In this document: positions 17,917 through 27,610 of the stretch, piece after piece
How positions within the stretch are numbered: the stretch's first letter is position 1
Layout of the letters: the number at the start of each line of letters is the position of its first letter
Assembly: GCA_020627785.1 (NCBI GenBank)
Contig: JAHDGF010000003.1
Location: forward strand, 115,687-179,686
Direction of reading: 5' to 3'
DNA from: Saprospiraceae bacterium
GTDB lineage: Bacteria > Bacteroidota > Bacteroidia > Chitinophagales > Saprospiraceae
Length of the DNA stretch: 64,000 bases
The notes under the pieces: generated by a model
What the model was told of the DNA's origin: nothing
The model's input: only the letters and a program-made list of their open reading frames with translations
The model's database searches: none
Translations under genes and position numbers: made by a program

Positions 17917-18501
17917 TTAGCCGATTAACATAGATTCTTTGTTTTCGATCATTTTACGCATGTTGATTAAAGCGTATCTCATTCTTCCAAGTGCCGTATT
18001 AATACTAACTCTCGTAAGTTTTGAGATTTCTTTAAAGCTCATGTCTGCATAATGTCTCAAGATGACAACCTCTCTTTGCTCAGGAGGTAGTTGATCTACA
18101 AGATCTCTTATCATTTTGTGTTTTTGGTTTTTAATGAGCGTCGTTTCCATATTATCTTCTTTTGTTTCCAAAACATCAAATATGTCAAAAGTCTCATTGG
18201 AAGATACTTTCGTTCTTCTCTTTTGTCTTCTAAAATGATCGACACATAAGTTATAGGATATTCTAAGCGCCCACTGAAGGAATTTACCTTCATGGTTGTA
18301 TTTACCCTTTCTTAGTGTCTTGATAATTTTGATGAAAACATCCTGAAATATATCTTCAGCAAGGTCACGATCTTTTACAAACAGATAAATCTGTGTATAG
18401 ATTCTGTCCTTGTGTCTACCTAATAATTCAGAAAATGCTTTTTCATCACCTTTTAAATAGAGATTTATAAGTTCTCTATCGTCGAACTGCTTTACACTCA
18501 T
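17917..18501 (-). CDS. ECF-type RNA polymerase sigma factor
   Basis: The 194-residue sigma-70 family member contains only regions 2 and 4. Region 2 (about 25-90) includes DRDLAEDIFQDVFIKI and FLQWALRISYNLCVDHFRR. Region 4 (about 130-185) includes LPPEQREVVILRHYADMSFKEIS followed by the helix-turn-helix. ECF factors redirect RNA polymerase to stress or envelope regulons. No anti-sigma gene is adjacent, although a candidate site-2 protease lies at 1-2 kb; any link is speculative. The gene is monocistronic and shares the bidirectional terminator at 17841-17875. Confidence 0.93.
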   Translation of the reverse strand: MSVKQFDDRELINLYLKGDEKAFSELLGRHKDRIYTQIYLFVKDRDLAEDIFQDVFIKIIKTLRKGKYNHEGKFLQWALRISYNLCVDHFRRQKRRTKVSSNETFDIFDVLETKEDNMETTLIKNQKHKMIRDLVDQLPPEQREVVILRHYADMSFKEISKLTRVSINTALGRMRYALINMRKMIENKESMLIG

Positions 18502-18766
18502 CGTAGTAATTTTCTACCGTTAAGAAATTAATTAAGTGTAAAGTGCTTTATAGGCAATAAAATTTTGATGTGATAATAATTACGTAAAGATGGCTATTAT
18601 TTAAGCCCCAATCAAGTGTTAAATTAAAATTAACGCTTTCTTAACCACTATAAAACTGCAATTTCCAATGATTATTGTGGTAAGCTAACAAATATTTAAA
18701 ATTAGTATTAAATCGCCGTACTTTGTCTGTTTAAACTTTTTCGAGTTAGTAGGATTAATATAAGGA

Positions 18767-21610
18767 GTGAGTACCCAGAAAAAAAAGAGCAAATCAAGCA
18801 AAGTAGTTGAGTATTCTCCACAGGAGTTTATTCACATTAAAGGAGCCAAGTCCAATAATCTCAAGAATATTGAAGTAGTACTACCGAAGGAGCAACTTAT
18901 AGTTGTTACTGGTTTAAGTGGCTCTGGTAAATCTTCCCTTATTATGGATACCCTTTATGCTGAGGGACAACGCAGATATGTGGAAAGTTTGTCTTCATAT
19001 GCAAGACAGTTTTTGTCTAGAATGAAGAAGCCTGAAGTTGATTTCATCAAAGGAATCAGCCCAGCCATTGCCATAGAGCAGAAAGTATCAACGAGTAATG
19101 CTAGATCAACAGTCGGATCATTGACTGAGATTTATGACTATTTACGTCTATTGTTCTCAAGAATTGGAAAAACGTACTCTCCGTTATCTGGGAAAGAGGT
19201 AAAGCGGCATACGGTCTCTGATGTTATAAATCATCTCAAGAAATATAAGAAGGGTTCTAAAATTGTTTTATTGATCCCTTTGCCGATTAAGTTTGATGAT
19301 AGGACCTTCAAGTTGGAACTAGATCTTCTTCTACAAAAGGGCTATACGAGATTGATTGAAAAAGGGGAGACTGTATATATTGAAGACATTCTAGATTCTA
19401 AGGATAAAAGGCTTTCAAAAAAATTGAAAGATCTAGATACCAAAGGAATATCAATCATAATTGATCGATTTATAACTGATGATGATGAAGAAAATTGGAA
19501 GCGGATAGCGGATTCTGTTCAGACCGCTTTTGATGCGAGTTATGGAGAGTCCTTGGTTCAGGATGAAAAAGGAAAGCAGACTTATTTTAATAATCGATTT
19601 GAATTAGATGGGATTGAATTTCTGGAACCGACCCATCAATTATTCAATTACAATAATCCATACGGCGCCTGTCCACAGTGCGAAGGATATGGAAAGGTTC
19701 TAGGAATTGATCCTGAAAAGGTTATTCCTAATATTCATAAATCTGTTTACGATGGTGCCGTAGCTCCATGGAGAGGTGAAAAGGGTGGTGCATGGCTGAA
19801 TCTTTTGGTATCATATGCTGACCGGTTAGACTTTCCTATTCATCGGCCATATAATGAGTTAACAGATGATGAGTTGGATCTTTTGTGGAATGGTACAGAT
19901 GGGTTTGCTGGGATTAATGGCTACTTTGATGCATTGAAGCAGAAGATGTACAAGATTCAAAATAGGATCTTGGTAGCAAGATATAGAGGAAGAACTACCT
20001 GTCCGACTTGTAAGGGGGCAAGACTCAGGGAGGAAGCATATTATGTAAAAGTTGATAAAAAGAGCATTGGCGATTTAGTGGATCTACCCATTGAAGAACT
20101 GATTGAGTTTTTCAAAAAAATAAAACTAAGTAAACACGATCAAACGATTGCTGCGAGAATCTTACTAGAGATAAATAATCGTCTTGAAACGATGATGAAA
20201 GTAGGCTTGGGATATTTAGATATCAATAGGATATCATCAACACTTTCTGGTGGAGAAACTCAGCGAATAAATCTGACAAGGACGATCGGTAGTAACTTAA
20301 CCAACTCCTTATATATCCTAGATGAACCAAGCATAGGTCTTCATCCTAAGGATACTGAAAAGCTGGTTCAGGTACTTTTTAATCTTAGAGATTTAAACAA
20401 TACCGTTATAGTCATAGAACATGAAGAAGATGTGATTATCAAAGCGGATCACATTTTAGAGATAGGACCTAAGGCTGGAACACATGGAGGTGAGATTGTT
20501 TATAATGGGGATTATAAGAAATTTATCAAAAAGAATAATAAGAGTCTAACGGCAGAGTATCTGCGCGGAGAAAAATCCATCGAGCTACCAGAGTATAGGC
20601 GCAGTGTCAGTAACTTTATTGAGATCATTGGCGCAAGTCAACACAATCTTAAAAACATTGATGTCAAAATTCCGCTCAATGCTTTTTCAGTTATAACTGG
20701 GGTGAGTGGGTCAGGTAAAACGACACTCGTGAAGCACATCCTGGTTCCTGGTCTTAAGAAGGAGCTGGATGAACCATATACTCAAAAGCTTGGTAAGGTG
20801 GGAGAGATTAATGGTCCTTTCAAGTTGATCAAGGCCGTAGAGATGATTTCACAGAATCCAATTGGGAAATCCTCACGTTCCAATCCCGTAACTTATGTAA
20901 AAGCATATGATGCGATTCGGAAATTATACGCTAATCAGCAATTGTCAAAGATAAAAGGGTTTGAGCCTAAGCATTTTTCATTTAATGTAGATGCAGGTAG
21001 ATGTGAGAAATGTCAAGGAGAAGGAGAGATAACAGTTGAGATGCAATTTCTGGCGGATGTGAAATTAATCTGTGAAGATTGCCATGGTGATCGATTCAAA
21101 AGAGACATTCTCGAGGTAAAGTATAAGGACAAAAGCATCATCGACGTATTGAAAATGACGATTGAAGATGCGATGATTTTCTTTGAGGGTAAAAAAGAAA
21201 TTTACAATAAGATAAAACCGCTGTTTGATGTTGGTCTTGGTTATGTGACCATGGGACAATCGTCAAATTCATTATCCGGTGGTGAAGCACAAAGAGTGAA
21301 GTTGGCCTCTTACTTAGGTAAACAGGCTGGGACTGAAAGTATTTTATTTGTTTTTGATGAACCTACAACTGGACTTCATTTTGATGATATCAAGAAATTA
21401 CTAACAGCTCTACAATCCTTGGTTGAGCAAGGACATACTGTTATTGTTATTGAACACAATGTAGAAATTATTAAGTCTGCTGACTGGGTTATTGATTTAG
21501 GACCAGAAGGTGGTAAGCATGGTGGTAACTTAGTTTATCAAGGAGACCCAGAAGGATTGGCTAAGTGCAAGAAATCTTTTACGGGACAATTTTTAAAAGA
21601 AAAATTATAG
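18767..21610 (+). CDS. uvrA: excinuclease ABC subunit UvrA, first of two tandem copies
   Basis: The 947-residue DNA damage-recognition ATPase of nucleotide excision repair has two ABC modules: Walker A GLSGSGKSS and signature STLSGGETQR in the first, GVSGSGKTT and NSLSGGEAQR in the second. Zinc-binding pairs CPQC, CPTC, CEKC and CEDC are intact. The insertion that binds UvrB (about 120-245) is present, so this is not the shortened UvrA2 class. The start is GTG: an in-frame TAA lies just upstream and there is no early ATG. A GGAG tract abuts it without the normal spacing. A second uvrA follows 5 bp later. Confidence 0.95.
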   Translation: MSTQKKKSKSSKVVEYSPQEFIHIKGAKSNNLKNIEVVLPKEQLIVVTGLSGSGKSSLIMDTLYAEGQRRYVESLSSYARQFLSRMKKPEVDFIKGISPAIAIEQKVSTSNARSTVGSLTEIYDYLRLLFSRIGKTYSPLSGKEVKRHTVSDVINHLKKYKKGSKIVLLIPLPIKFDDRTFKLELDLLLQKGYTRLIEKGETVYIEDILDSKDKRLSKKLKDLDTKGISIIIDRFITDDDEENWKRIADSVQTAFDASYGESLVQDEKGKQTYFNNRFELDGIEFLEPTHQLFNYNNPYGACPQCEGYGKVLGIDPEKVIPNIHKSVYDGAVAPWRGEKGGAWLNLLVSYADRLDFPIHRPYNELTDDELDLLWNGTDGFAGINGYFDALKQKMYKIQNRILVARYRGRTTCPTCKGARLREEAYYVKVDKKSIGDLVDLPIEELIEFFKKIKLSKHDQTIAARILLEINNRLETMMKVGLGYLDINRISSTLSGGETQRINLTRTIGSNLTNSLYILDEPSIGLHPKDTEKLVQVLFNLRDLNNTVIVIEHEEDVIIKADHILEIGPKAGTHGGEIVYNGDYKKFIKKNNKSLTAEYLRGEKSIELPEYRRSVSNFIEIIGASQHNLKNIDVKIPLNAFSVITGVSGSGKTTLVKHILVPGLKKELDEPYTQKLGKVGEINGPFKLIKAVEMISQNPIGKSSRSNPVTYVKAYDAIRKLYANQQLSKIKGFEPKHFSFNVDAGRCEKCQGEGEITVEMQFLADVKLICEDCHGDRFKRDILEVKYKDKSIIDVLKMTIEDAMIFFEGKKEIYNKIKPLFDVGLGYVTMGQSSNSLSGGEAQRVKLASYLGKQAGTESILFVFDEPTTGLHFDDIKKLLTALQSLVEQGHTVIVIEHNVEIIKSADWVIDLGPEGGKHGGNLVYQGDPEGLAKCKKSFTGQFLKEKL

Positions 21611-21615
21611 GGTCC

Positions 21616-24462
21616 ATGGCGAAGTCAAAAAAGAAAGTGGATTATATACAGGTTGTTGGAGCTAGAGAAAATAACCTGAAGGATATAAATGTCGAGATTC
21701 CAAAAAATCAATTGGTCGTTATAACTGGGTTGAGTGGTAGTGGTAAATCATCATTGGCATTTAACACCATTTATGCGGAAGGGCAGAGACGATACATGGA
21801 AACTTTTTCTTCTTATGCTCGTCAATTTTTAGGTTCAATGGATCGACCAGATGTTGAAAAAATTGAAGGTCTTAGTCCAGTGATCTCCATTGAACAAAAA
21901 ACGACTGCTTGGAATCCAAGATCAACAGTAGGAACAACGACAGAGGTTTATGATTTTCTCCGTCTATTATATGCGCGAGTAGGGGAGGCCTATAGTTATG
22001 TGACAGGCAAGAAGATGGTTAAGTATTCTGAACCACAGATTGTAGATTTTGTAATGAAGGAATACAATCGTAAAAAATTGGTTCTATTAGCTCCGGTCGT
22101 AAGGGGAAGAAAAGGACATTATAGAGATCTATTTGATCAGACTAGAAAGAAGGGCTTTACCAAGGTTCGAGTAGATGGGAAGATTGTTGACTTGACCCCA
22201 GGGATGAAGGTTGATCGATTTGTGACGCATGACATCGAGGTAGTCGTTGATCGCATCAAGGTAGAAAAATCTAAGTTGGATCGTGTGACACAGTCCATTA
22301 GAATGACCCTTGATATGGGAAGAGATTCTATGATGATCCTAGAGGTGGATTCTGGAAAGGTAAAACCGATGAGTAAGCAATTGGTCTGCGAGGATTCAGG
22401 CATATCTTATGAAGAACCTTCTCCAAATGCATTTTCATTCAATTCACCATATGGTACTTGCCCAAGCTGCAAAGGACTGGGGGAGAAATTTAAAGTTGAC
22501 TTAGAAAAACTAATTCCGGACGATTCGAAGAGTATTAATGATGAAGGAATTCTTGCTTTTGGGGAAGTGAGAGAAAACAATACATTTAAGCAGTTACGGA
22601 AAATTGCGAAGAAATTTAAATTTACTTTTTCGACACCAGTCAATAAGATTCCGAAGAAGGCTATGGATATTATCTTGTATGGGGGTGAGCCTGGCTTAGG
22701 TATTGATCCATATTCTGACACGTATGATTTTGCATATAACCTTGCCGAGGATGGTATTGTAAACATGCTCGAGAAATGGTATGATTCTACTTCAAGTGAG
22801 AAGATTAGAAATTGGTCTGCAACCTTCATGCAGATTGTTCCTTGTCCTAGTTGCGAAGGATACCGATTAAAAAAGAACTCTTTGTTTTTCAAGTTGGGTG
22901 ATAAGCACATAGGTGAGTTGGCAATGATGGATATTGATACGCTCTCTGATTGGATGAACGGATTGGGGAAGAAGATGAATAAGCAGCAGAACATCATTGC
23001 TAAGGAGGTACTAAAAGAGATCACAGATCGATTGATGTTTTTGAAAAACGTGGGTCTGCAATATTTAAATTTAAATAGGCCTACGCGGACCTTATCTGGA
23101 GGTGAATCACAGCGGACTAGACTAGCAACGCAAATTGGGTCGCAGTTGACTGGGATTACTTACATTTTAGATGAGCCTAGTATTGGTTTGCACCAACGGG
23201 ATAATCATCGATTGATTATGGCCTTGAGAGGATTGACCGAGATAGGGAATACGGTTTTGGTCGTAGAGCATGATAAAGACATTATGTTGGCAGCAGATTA
23301 TATCATAGATCTTGGGCCAGGTGCAGGTAAGTATGGTGGAGAAATTGTAGCTGAAGGTACTCCAACGAAATTTTTGAAATCAAAAAGTACTACTGCATCC
23401 TATTTAAATAATAAGGTTCAAATCGAAATCCCAGAAGAACGTAGAAAAGGTAATGGGAAAAAGATCGTCTTAAAAGGCGCAACAGGAAACAATCTCCAGA
23501 ATGTAAACATGACCATTCCTTTAGGTAAGTTTATTTGTGTTACTGGCGTTTCTGGTTCAGGAAAATCTTCTTTGATAAATGAAACCTTGTATACCATACT
23601 TCGGAGGCATTATTATAAGAGTTCAAAAAATCCACTACCCTATAAATCCATTAAAGGCTTAGAGCATATTGATAAGGTTATTGAAATTGATCAAAGTCCC
23701 ATTGGAAGAACACCACGTTCCAATCCGGCAACTTATACAAAGGTGTTTACAGATATCCGAAAATTATTCGGAGATATGCCTGAATCCAAAATTCGAGGAT
23801 ATAAGATTGGTCGCTTTTCCTTTAACGTAAAAGGTGGTAGGTGTGAGACTTGTGGCGGTGGCGGTATGCGTACCATAGAAATGAACTTCCTGCCAGATGT
23901 GATGGTTGAGTGTGAAACCTGTTTAGGTAAAAGGTACAACCGAGAAACTTTAGAAATTATTTATAAAGGGAAGTCTATTTCTGATGTTTTAAATATGACT
24001 GTCAGGGAGGCAACGGATTTCTTTTCTAAGATCCCGAAGATTCATCGGAAACTAAAAACACTTAAAGATGTGGGCTTAGGATATATAACCCTAGGGCAAC
24101 AGGCGACAACCTTATCCGGAGGAGAGGCCCAACGAGTCAAACTTGCAGAAGAGTTATCTAAAAAGGATACCGGTAACACGCTCTACATATTAGATGAGCC
24201 TACTACTGGTTTGCACTTTGATGACATCAAACACCTCATTACAGTTTTAAATAAACTGGTAGATAAGGGTAATACCATATTGGTTATTGAACACAATTTA
24301 GATGTGGTGAAGGTGGCAGATCATATTATAGATGTAGGCCCTGAGGGAGGAGTACACGGGGGTAATATCATCTTTGATGGTTCCCCAGAGGAAATCATCA
24401 AATTAAAGAAAAATCATACGGCTAAATTTCTAAAATTAGAAATGGACCTTCACAAGAATTAA
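21616..24462 (+). CDS. uvrA: excinuclease ABC subunit UvrA, second tandem copy
   Basis: This second complete UvrA of 948 residues begins at the ATG at 21616 (MAKSKKKVDYIQ), 5 bp after the first copy stops. It has its own full set of motifs: Walker A GLSGSGKSS and GVSGSGKSS, signatures RTLSGGESQR and TTLSGGEAQR, and zinc pairs CPSC, CPSC, CETC and CETC. A UvrB-binding region is present (about 120-240). It is clearly diverged from the first copy across its length, so the duplication is not recent. Both copies look functional; the two proteins may form homo- or heterodimers. The convergent response-regulator gene overlaps its 3' end by 4 bp. Confidence 0.94.
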   Translation: MAKSKKKVDYIQVVGARENNLKDINVEIPKNQLVVITGLSGSGKSSLAFNTIYAEGQRRYMETFSSYARQFLGSMDRPDVEKIEGLSPVISIEQKTTAWNPRSTVGTTTEVYDFLRLLYARVGEAYSYVTGKKMVKYSEPQIVDFVMKEYNRKKLVLLAPVVRGRKGHYRDLFDQTRKKGFTKVRVDGKIVDLTPGMKVDRFVTHDIEVVVDRIKVEKSKLDRVTQSIRMTLDMGRDSMMILEVDSGKVKPMSKQLVCEDSGISYEEPSPNAFSFNSPYGTCPSCKGLGEKFKVDLEKLIPDDSKSINDEGILAFGEVRENNTFKQLRKIAKKFKFTFSTPVNKIPKKAMDIILYGGEPGLGIDPYSDTYDFAYNLAEDGIVNMLEKWYDSTSSEKIRNWSATFMQIVPCPSCEGYRLKKNSLFFKLGDKHIGELAMMDIDTLSDWMNGLGKKMNKQQNIIAKEVLKEITDRLMFLKNVGLQYLNLNRPTRTLSGGESQRTRLATQIGSQLTGITYILDEPSIGLHQRDNHRLIMALRGLTEIGNTVLVVEHDKDIMLAADYIIDLGPGAGKYGGEIVAEGTPTKFLKSKSTTASYLNNKVQIEIPEERRKGNGKKIVLKGATGNNLQNVNMTIPLGKFICVTGVSGSGKSSLINETLYTILRRHYYKSSKNPLPYKSIKGLEHIDKVIEIDQSPIGRTPRSNPATYTKVFTDIRKLFGDMPESKIRGYKIGRFSFNVKGGRCETCGGGGMRTIEMNFLPDVMVECETCLGKRYNRETLEIIYKGKSISDVLNMTVREATDFFSKIPKIHRKLKTLKDVGLGYITLGQQATTLSGGEAQRVKLAEELSKKDTGNTLYILDEPTTGLHFDDIKHLITVLNKLVDKGNTILVIEHNLDVVKVADHIIDVGPEGGVHGGNIIFDGSPEEIIKLKKNHTAKFLKLEMDLHKN

Positions 24463-25181
24463 TCTACAGCTCCGTCTGTTCTATCTATGAGTCTGAAACC
24501 ATTGCCGTGAATGTTTACGATCTCCAGGTTTGTATCTCTTTTTAGATATTTTCTGAGTTTCGTTACAAACACGTCCATACTTCTTGCAGTAAAATAGTTG
24601 TCTTCTCCCCAAATCTTAGTGAGTGCTAAAGATCTAGAAAGGACATCATTTTTATACATGCAGAACATTCTCAGTAGATGCGCTTCTTTTGGCGAAAGTT
24701 TATCTTTTTCAACTCCTGTATCTCCCTTAAAGCTTAAAATTCTAAGTGGATAATTGAAGTGATATTTTCCAATAATAAATTCTTTGATGTCCTCATCAGG
24801 CCCTAAACCCTTGCTTGTTCGTTTTAAGATTGCTTGAACACGGTAAAGTAGTTCTTCAGAATTGAAAGGCTTTGTGATGTAATCATCAGCCCCTATTTTA
24901 AAACCTTCTAAAACATCTTCCTTTAGCGTTTTTGCTGTAAGGAAAATAATTGGGACATCTTTGTTTTTTTCTCTTACTTCTTTACCTAAGGTAAATCCGT
25001 CTTTTTTGGGCATCATTACATCAAAGATGCAAAGGTCGTAAGTACCGCCATCGAATTTTTCCATTCCTTTTTCACCATCAACAGCTAGGGTTACGTCATA
25101 ATCATACATTTCTAGGTACGATTTTAACACATCCCCAAAGTTCATATCGTCTTCAACAAGCAGTATTTTTTGATTTGACAT
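24459..25181 (-). CDS. OmpR-family response regulator
   Basis: With the start at 25181 (MSNQKILLVEDD), the product is 240 residues. The receiver domain (1-115) has the acidic pair D11/D12, phospho-acceptor D54 in CIFDVMMPKKDG and K104 in ITKPFNSEELL. The C-terminal winged-helix DNA-binding domain (about 145-235) contains LSPKEAHLLRMF and ALTKIWGEDNYFTARSMDVFVTKLRKYL. The upstream ATG at 25223 would add a poorly conserved 14-residue tail and is not preferred. The cognate kinase is encoded just upstream on the same strand. Target genes cannot be inferred. Confidence 0.93.
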   Translation of the reverse strand: MSNQKILLVEDDMNFGDVLKSYLEMYDYDVTLAVDGEKGMEKFDGGTYDLCIFDVMMPKKDGFTLGKEVREKNKDVPIIFLTAKTLKEDVLEGFKIGADDYITKPFNSEELLYRVQAILKRTSKGLGPDEDIKEFIIGKYHFNYPLRILSFKGDTGVEKDKLSPKEAHLLRMFCMYKNDVLSRSLALTKIWGEDNYFTARSMDVFVTKLRKYLKRDTNLEIVNIHGNGFRLIDRTDGAVD

Positions 25182-25329
25182 GTTTCGAATTTGAGTATTA
25201 AGTTTTCTAATAACAATTAACAATTGTTGTATAAATAGGTAGGAATTGACTCAAATAGGGACTAAAATCTATTATTTAGATGTAAAAAACAAGTTTTAGT
25301 CACATTTTTCTTAATAAAAATCTTAACAG

Positions 25330-26751
25330 CTACTGGTTAAACGGAAAAAAGACTAGAAAGCTGCTTCCTTTATTTAATTCACTTTCCACAGAAATAGTTC
25401 CCTTATGGGCAGTAACTAAAGCTTTAACATAACTTAAGCCTAAACCAAAGCCCTTTACGTCGTGTCTATTACCCGTATGGACCCTATAAAATTTGTCAAA
25501 AATGTTTTTGATGGAATCTTTAGTCATACCTATTCCATTGTCTTTGACTGTAATTTCAATACCATTTTTCTTGTTTCTTGAACTAATGGTGATTTCAGGC
25601 TTTTCGCTGGAATATTTTTCAGCGTTGTCGAGGAGATTATGGAAAATATTAGAAATGTGGTTTTTATCGCCTTCTATGATGGATTGTTTGGCTTGCAGGT
25701 TAGAATGTAAAGTTCCGCCTCTGTGTTCAACCTTTAGGTTCATATTCTGAGCGGCAGTAGTTATTAAATCATGAATATCAATCATGCTTAGCTTAAGCTT
25801 AAATTCTTCTTTATCAATGGTCGCCATCTGTAGAACTTTTTCTACCTGATTCAGCATTCTTTTATTTTCCTGTTTAATGATTCCTGCAAATCGCTTAATC
25901 TTGGATTCGTCGTGAATAATTTTATCACTCGTGATGGAATCTGTCGCCAAGGAGATGGTTGCGATTGGCGTTTTAAATTCATGGGTCATATTATTTATGA
26001 AGTCTGATTTCATTTCTGAAACTTTCTTTTGACGGAAGTTTATCCAAACAACATAAACGAAGCAAAAAAGTATAAGTCCCGTAAAAAATAAAGAGCTAAG
26101 TAATGATACCCAAACCTTAGACCATAGGTAGCCGGTCTTGTTGGCAAAAAATAATTTTAGGGAACCAGGGCTTTCCGACTCGGTATTAAATAAAGTGATG
26201 GCATAATTAGAATTATAAAGCGATCTATTTTCTTGAGTTTCGATGTGGCTAGATTCACCCATTTGAGCGACATGATAATTCCCGTTAACGATTAAGAAAT
26301 CTTCATTTTCGTTTGAATATATTCCGTAGTCGTGATCGATGTTCAGTCCATTATTTTTGAGCTCTTCTTCTATGTAGCTATCTAATTTATCTTTGTCAAT
26401 GTTCTCTATCTTAGTTTGCGGAGAAAGGAAAAGAGCTGTGCTTTTATATTGTTGTCTAAGCCGATTCGATTTAAAATCATCGTTTACAGAGTTGAGGATT
26501 CTACCGACGATTGGATTGTCTTTATTTTTATTCGGGTTCTTGAGTGTAAAAAGTTCACTTGATTCTTCTTTACGTTTAAAATCTTCTTCAAGTTTAACCT
26601 TCACCTGATTAAGGACCATTGTGATTTTATCCTCAAATGCTGTTTCATTTAGATCGACCTGCCACTTGATCCAGAATGCTTGCATAATGGCAATCCCAAT
26701 CAATGCCGTACTCATCAAGCCAATAATGATCAAAATGATTTTCTTATCCAT
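25330..26751 (-). CDS. membrane sensor histidine kinase
   Basis: The 473-residue kinase has two membrane helices (about 5-27 and 212-237) enclosing a 185-residue periplasmic sensor region with no recognised domain. The cytoplasmic part has the H-box THEFKTPIATISL (H257), N-box HNLLDNAEKYS, G1 DNGIGMT and G2 GFGLGLSYVKALV. No HAMP domain is visible: the H-box follows the second helix after a short linker. It pairs with the OmpR-family regulator 148 bp downstream. The signal is unknown. Confidence 0.92.
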   Translation of the reverse strand: MDKKIILIIIGLMSTALIGIAIMQAFWIKWQVDLNETAFEDKITMVLNQVKVKLEEDFKRKEESSELFTLKNPNKNKDNPIVGRILNSVNDDFKSNRLRQQYKSTALFLSPQTKIENIDKDKLDSYIEEELKNNGLNIDHDYGIYSNENEDFLIVNGNYHVAQMGESSHIETQENRSLYNSNYAITLFNTESESPGSLKLFFANKTGYLWSKVWVSLLSSLFFTGLILFCFVYVVWINFRQKKVSEMKSDFINNMTHEFKTPIATISLATDSITSDKIIHDESKIKRFAGIIKQENKRMLNQVEKVLQMATIDKEEFKLKLSMIDIHDLITTAAQNMNLKVEHRGGTLHSNLQAKQSIIEGDKNHISNIFHNLLDNAEKYSSEKPEITISSRNKKNGIEITVKDNGIGMTKDSIKNIFDKFYRVHTGNRHDVKGFGLGLSYVKALVTAHKGTISVESELNKGSSFLVFFPFNQ

Positions 26752-26849
26752 GTTTCAAAGCTAAATTTATTTCAAAGGTAATGGAAAGTACACGTAGAGT
26801 TTATGAATAAACTAACGAATAGTTGCTAGTTTTAATGATTACTTAAAAT

Positions 26850-27182
26850 ATGATTATGAAAAATTTATCACTTTTAATGATGGTATTTTTCTGTTTTTCA
26901 TGTGGAGACAGAGATTTACCAAATTGCATCAATGATTTAAACCGTGAATTTCGGAATGATAATCGTACGTGTGATAATGCTTCAATTATCAGTTATGATT
27001 TTCAGAGTGAGCGTGTTTATGCTTATGCCGATGGAACTTGTATTAGTGATGGGGGAGTAAGAATCGTGAATGCAGATTGTGAAGATGTTTGCTTTTTAGG
27101 AGGTATAGGAGGATTTACTGATTGTAATGGAGATGAGTTTTTTGATACTGCAGTTGAGGTTGAAGTAATCTGGGAGCAATAG
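26850..27182 (+). CDS. small cysteine-rich lipoprotein (DUF6970-like)
   Basis: The 110-residue protein has a lipoprotein signal: hydrophobic MVFFCFS followed by CGD, so the Cys is the likely lipidation site. The mature part has several cysteines (PNCIND, RTCDN, GTCISDGG, DCEDVCFLGG, TDCNGDEF) and is acidic, as in small exported Bacteroidota proteins of the DUF6970 type. Function is unknown. Translation may begin at 26850 or at the second Met (26856). It lies 17 bp before the methylmalonyl-CoA epimerase gene. Confidence 0.65.
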   Translation: MIMKNLSLLMMVFFCFSCGDRDLPNCINDLNREFRNDNRTCDNASIISYDFQSERVYAYADGTCISDGGVRIVNADCEDVCFLGGIGGFTDCNGDEFFDTAVEVEVIWEQ

Positions 27183-27199
27183 ATGGTTAAATTTTAGAA

Positions 27200-27610
27200 A
27201 TGCAAAAAATTGAACATATAGGAATTGCGGTTAAAGATCTTGATCAGGCGGAGAAGCTGTATGCAGGAATTTTAGGAGCTAAGCCTTACAAACGTGAAGA
27301 GGTTAAATCTGAAGGAGTATTGACTTCTTTTCTTAGGAATGGACCCAATAAAATTGAGTTATTACAGTCTACTAAACCCGATGGCCCTATCGCCAAGTTT
27401 ATTGAAAAGAAAGGGGAAGGAATGCATCATGTTGCTTTTGCTGTTCAGGATATAAAATCGGAAATGAAAAGACTTGCAGCTGAAGGATTTAGATTACTGA
27501 ATGAAGAACCTAAAAAAGGGGCAGATAATAAGTGGATATGTTTTGTGCATCCTAAATCTGCTAATGGAGTCCTCATTGAATTATGTCAAGAACGTAAGGA
27601 AGATATCTAA
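27200..27610 (+). CDS. mce: methylmalonyl-CoA epimerase
   Basis: The 136-residue protein of the vicinal-oxygen-chelate fold interconverts (S)- and (R)-methylmalonyl-CoA in propionate metabolism. The metal-ligand strands are visible: IEHIGIAVKDL at the N-terminus (H6), MHHVAFAVQDI in the second repeat, and NGVLIELCQ with the ligand Glu at the end. Length and motifs match the family well. Its stop overlaps the next start (TAATG), so translation is coupled to the TauE/SafE gene. The methylmalonyl-CoA mutase genes are not in this window. Confidence 0.92.
   Translation: MQKIEHIGIAVKDLDQAEKLYAGILGAKPYKREEVKSEGVLTSFLRNGPNKIELLQSTKPDGPIAKFIEKKGEGMHHVAFAVQDIKSEMKRLAAEGFRLLNEEPKKGADNKWICFVHPKSANGVLIELCQERKEDI

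Noticed and set aside
18502-18766. tRNA or small RNA in the gap between the sigma factor and uvrA
   Set aside because: The region is AT-rich with no cloverleaf, terminator or conserved motif; it most likely holds the two divergent promoters.
22407-23024. 205-codon minus-strand frame within the second uvrA
   Set aside because: It lies fully opposite a strongly conserved gene and shows no recognisable domain or start context.
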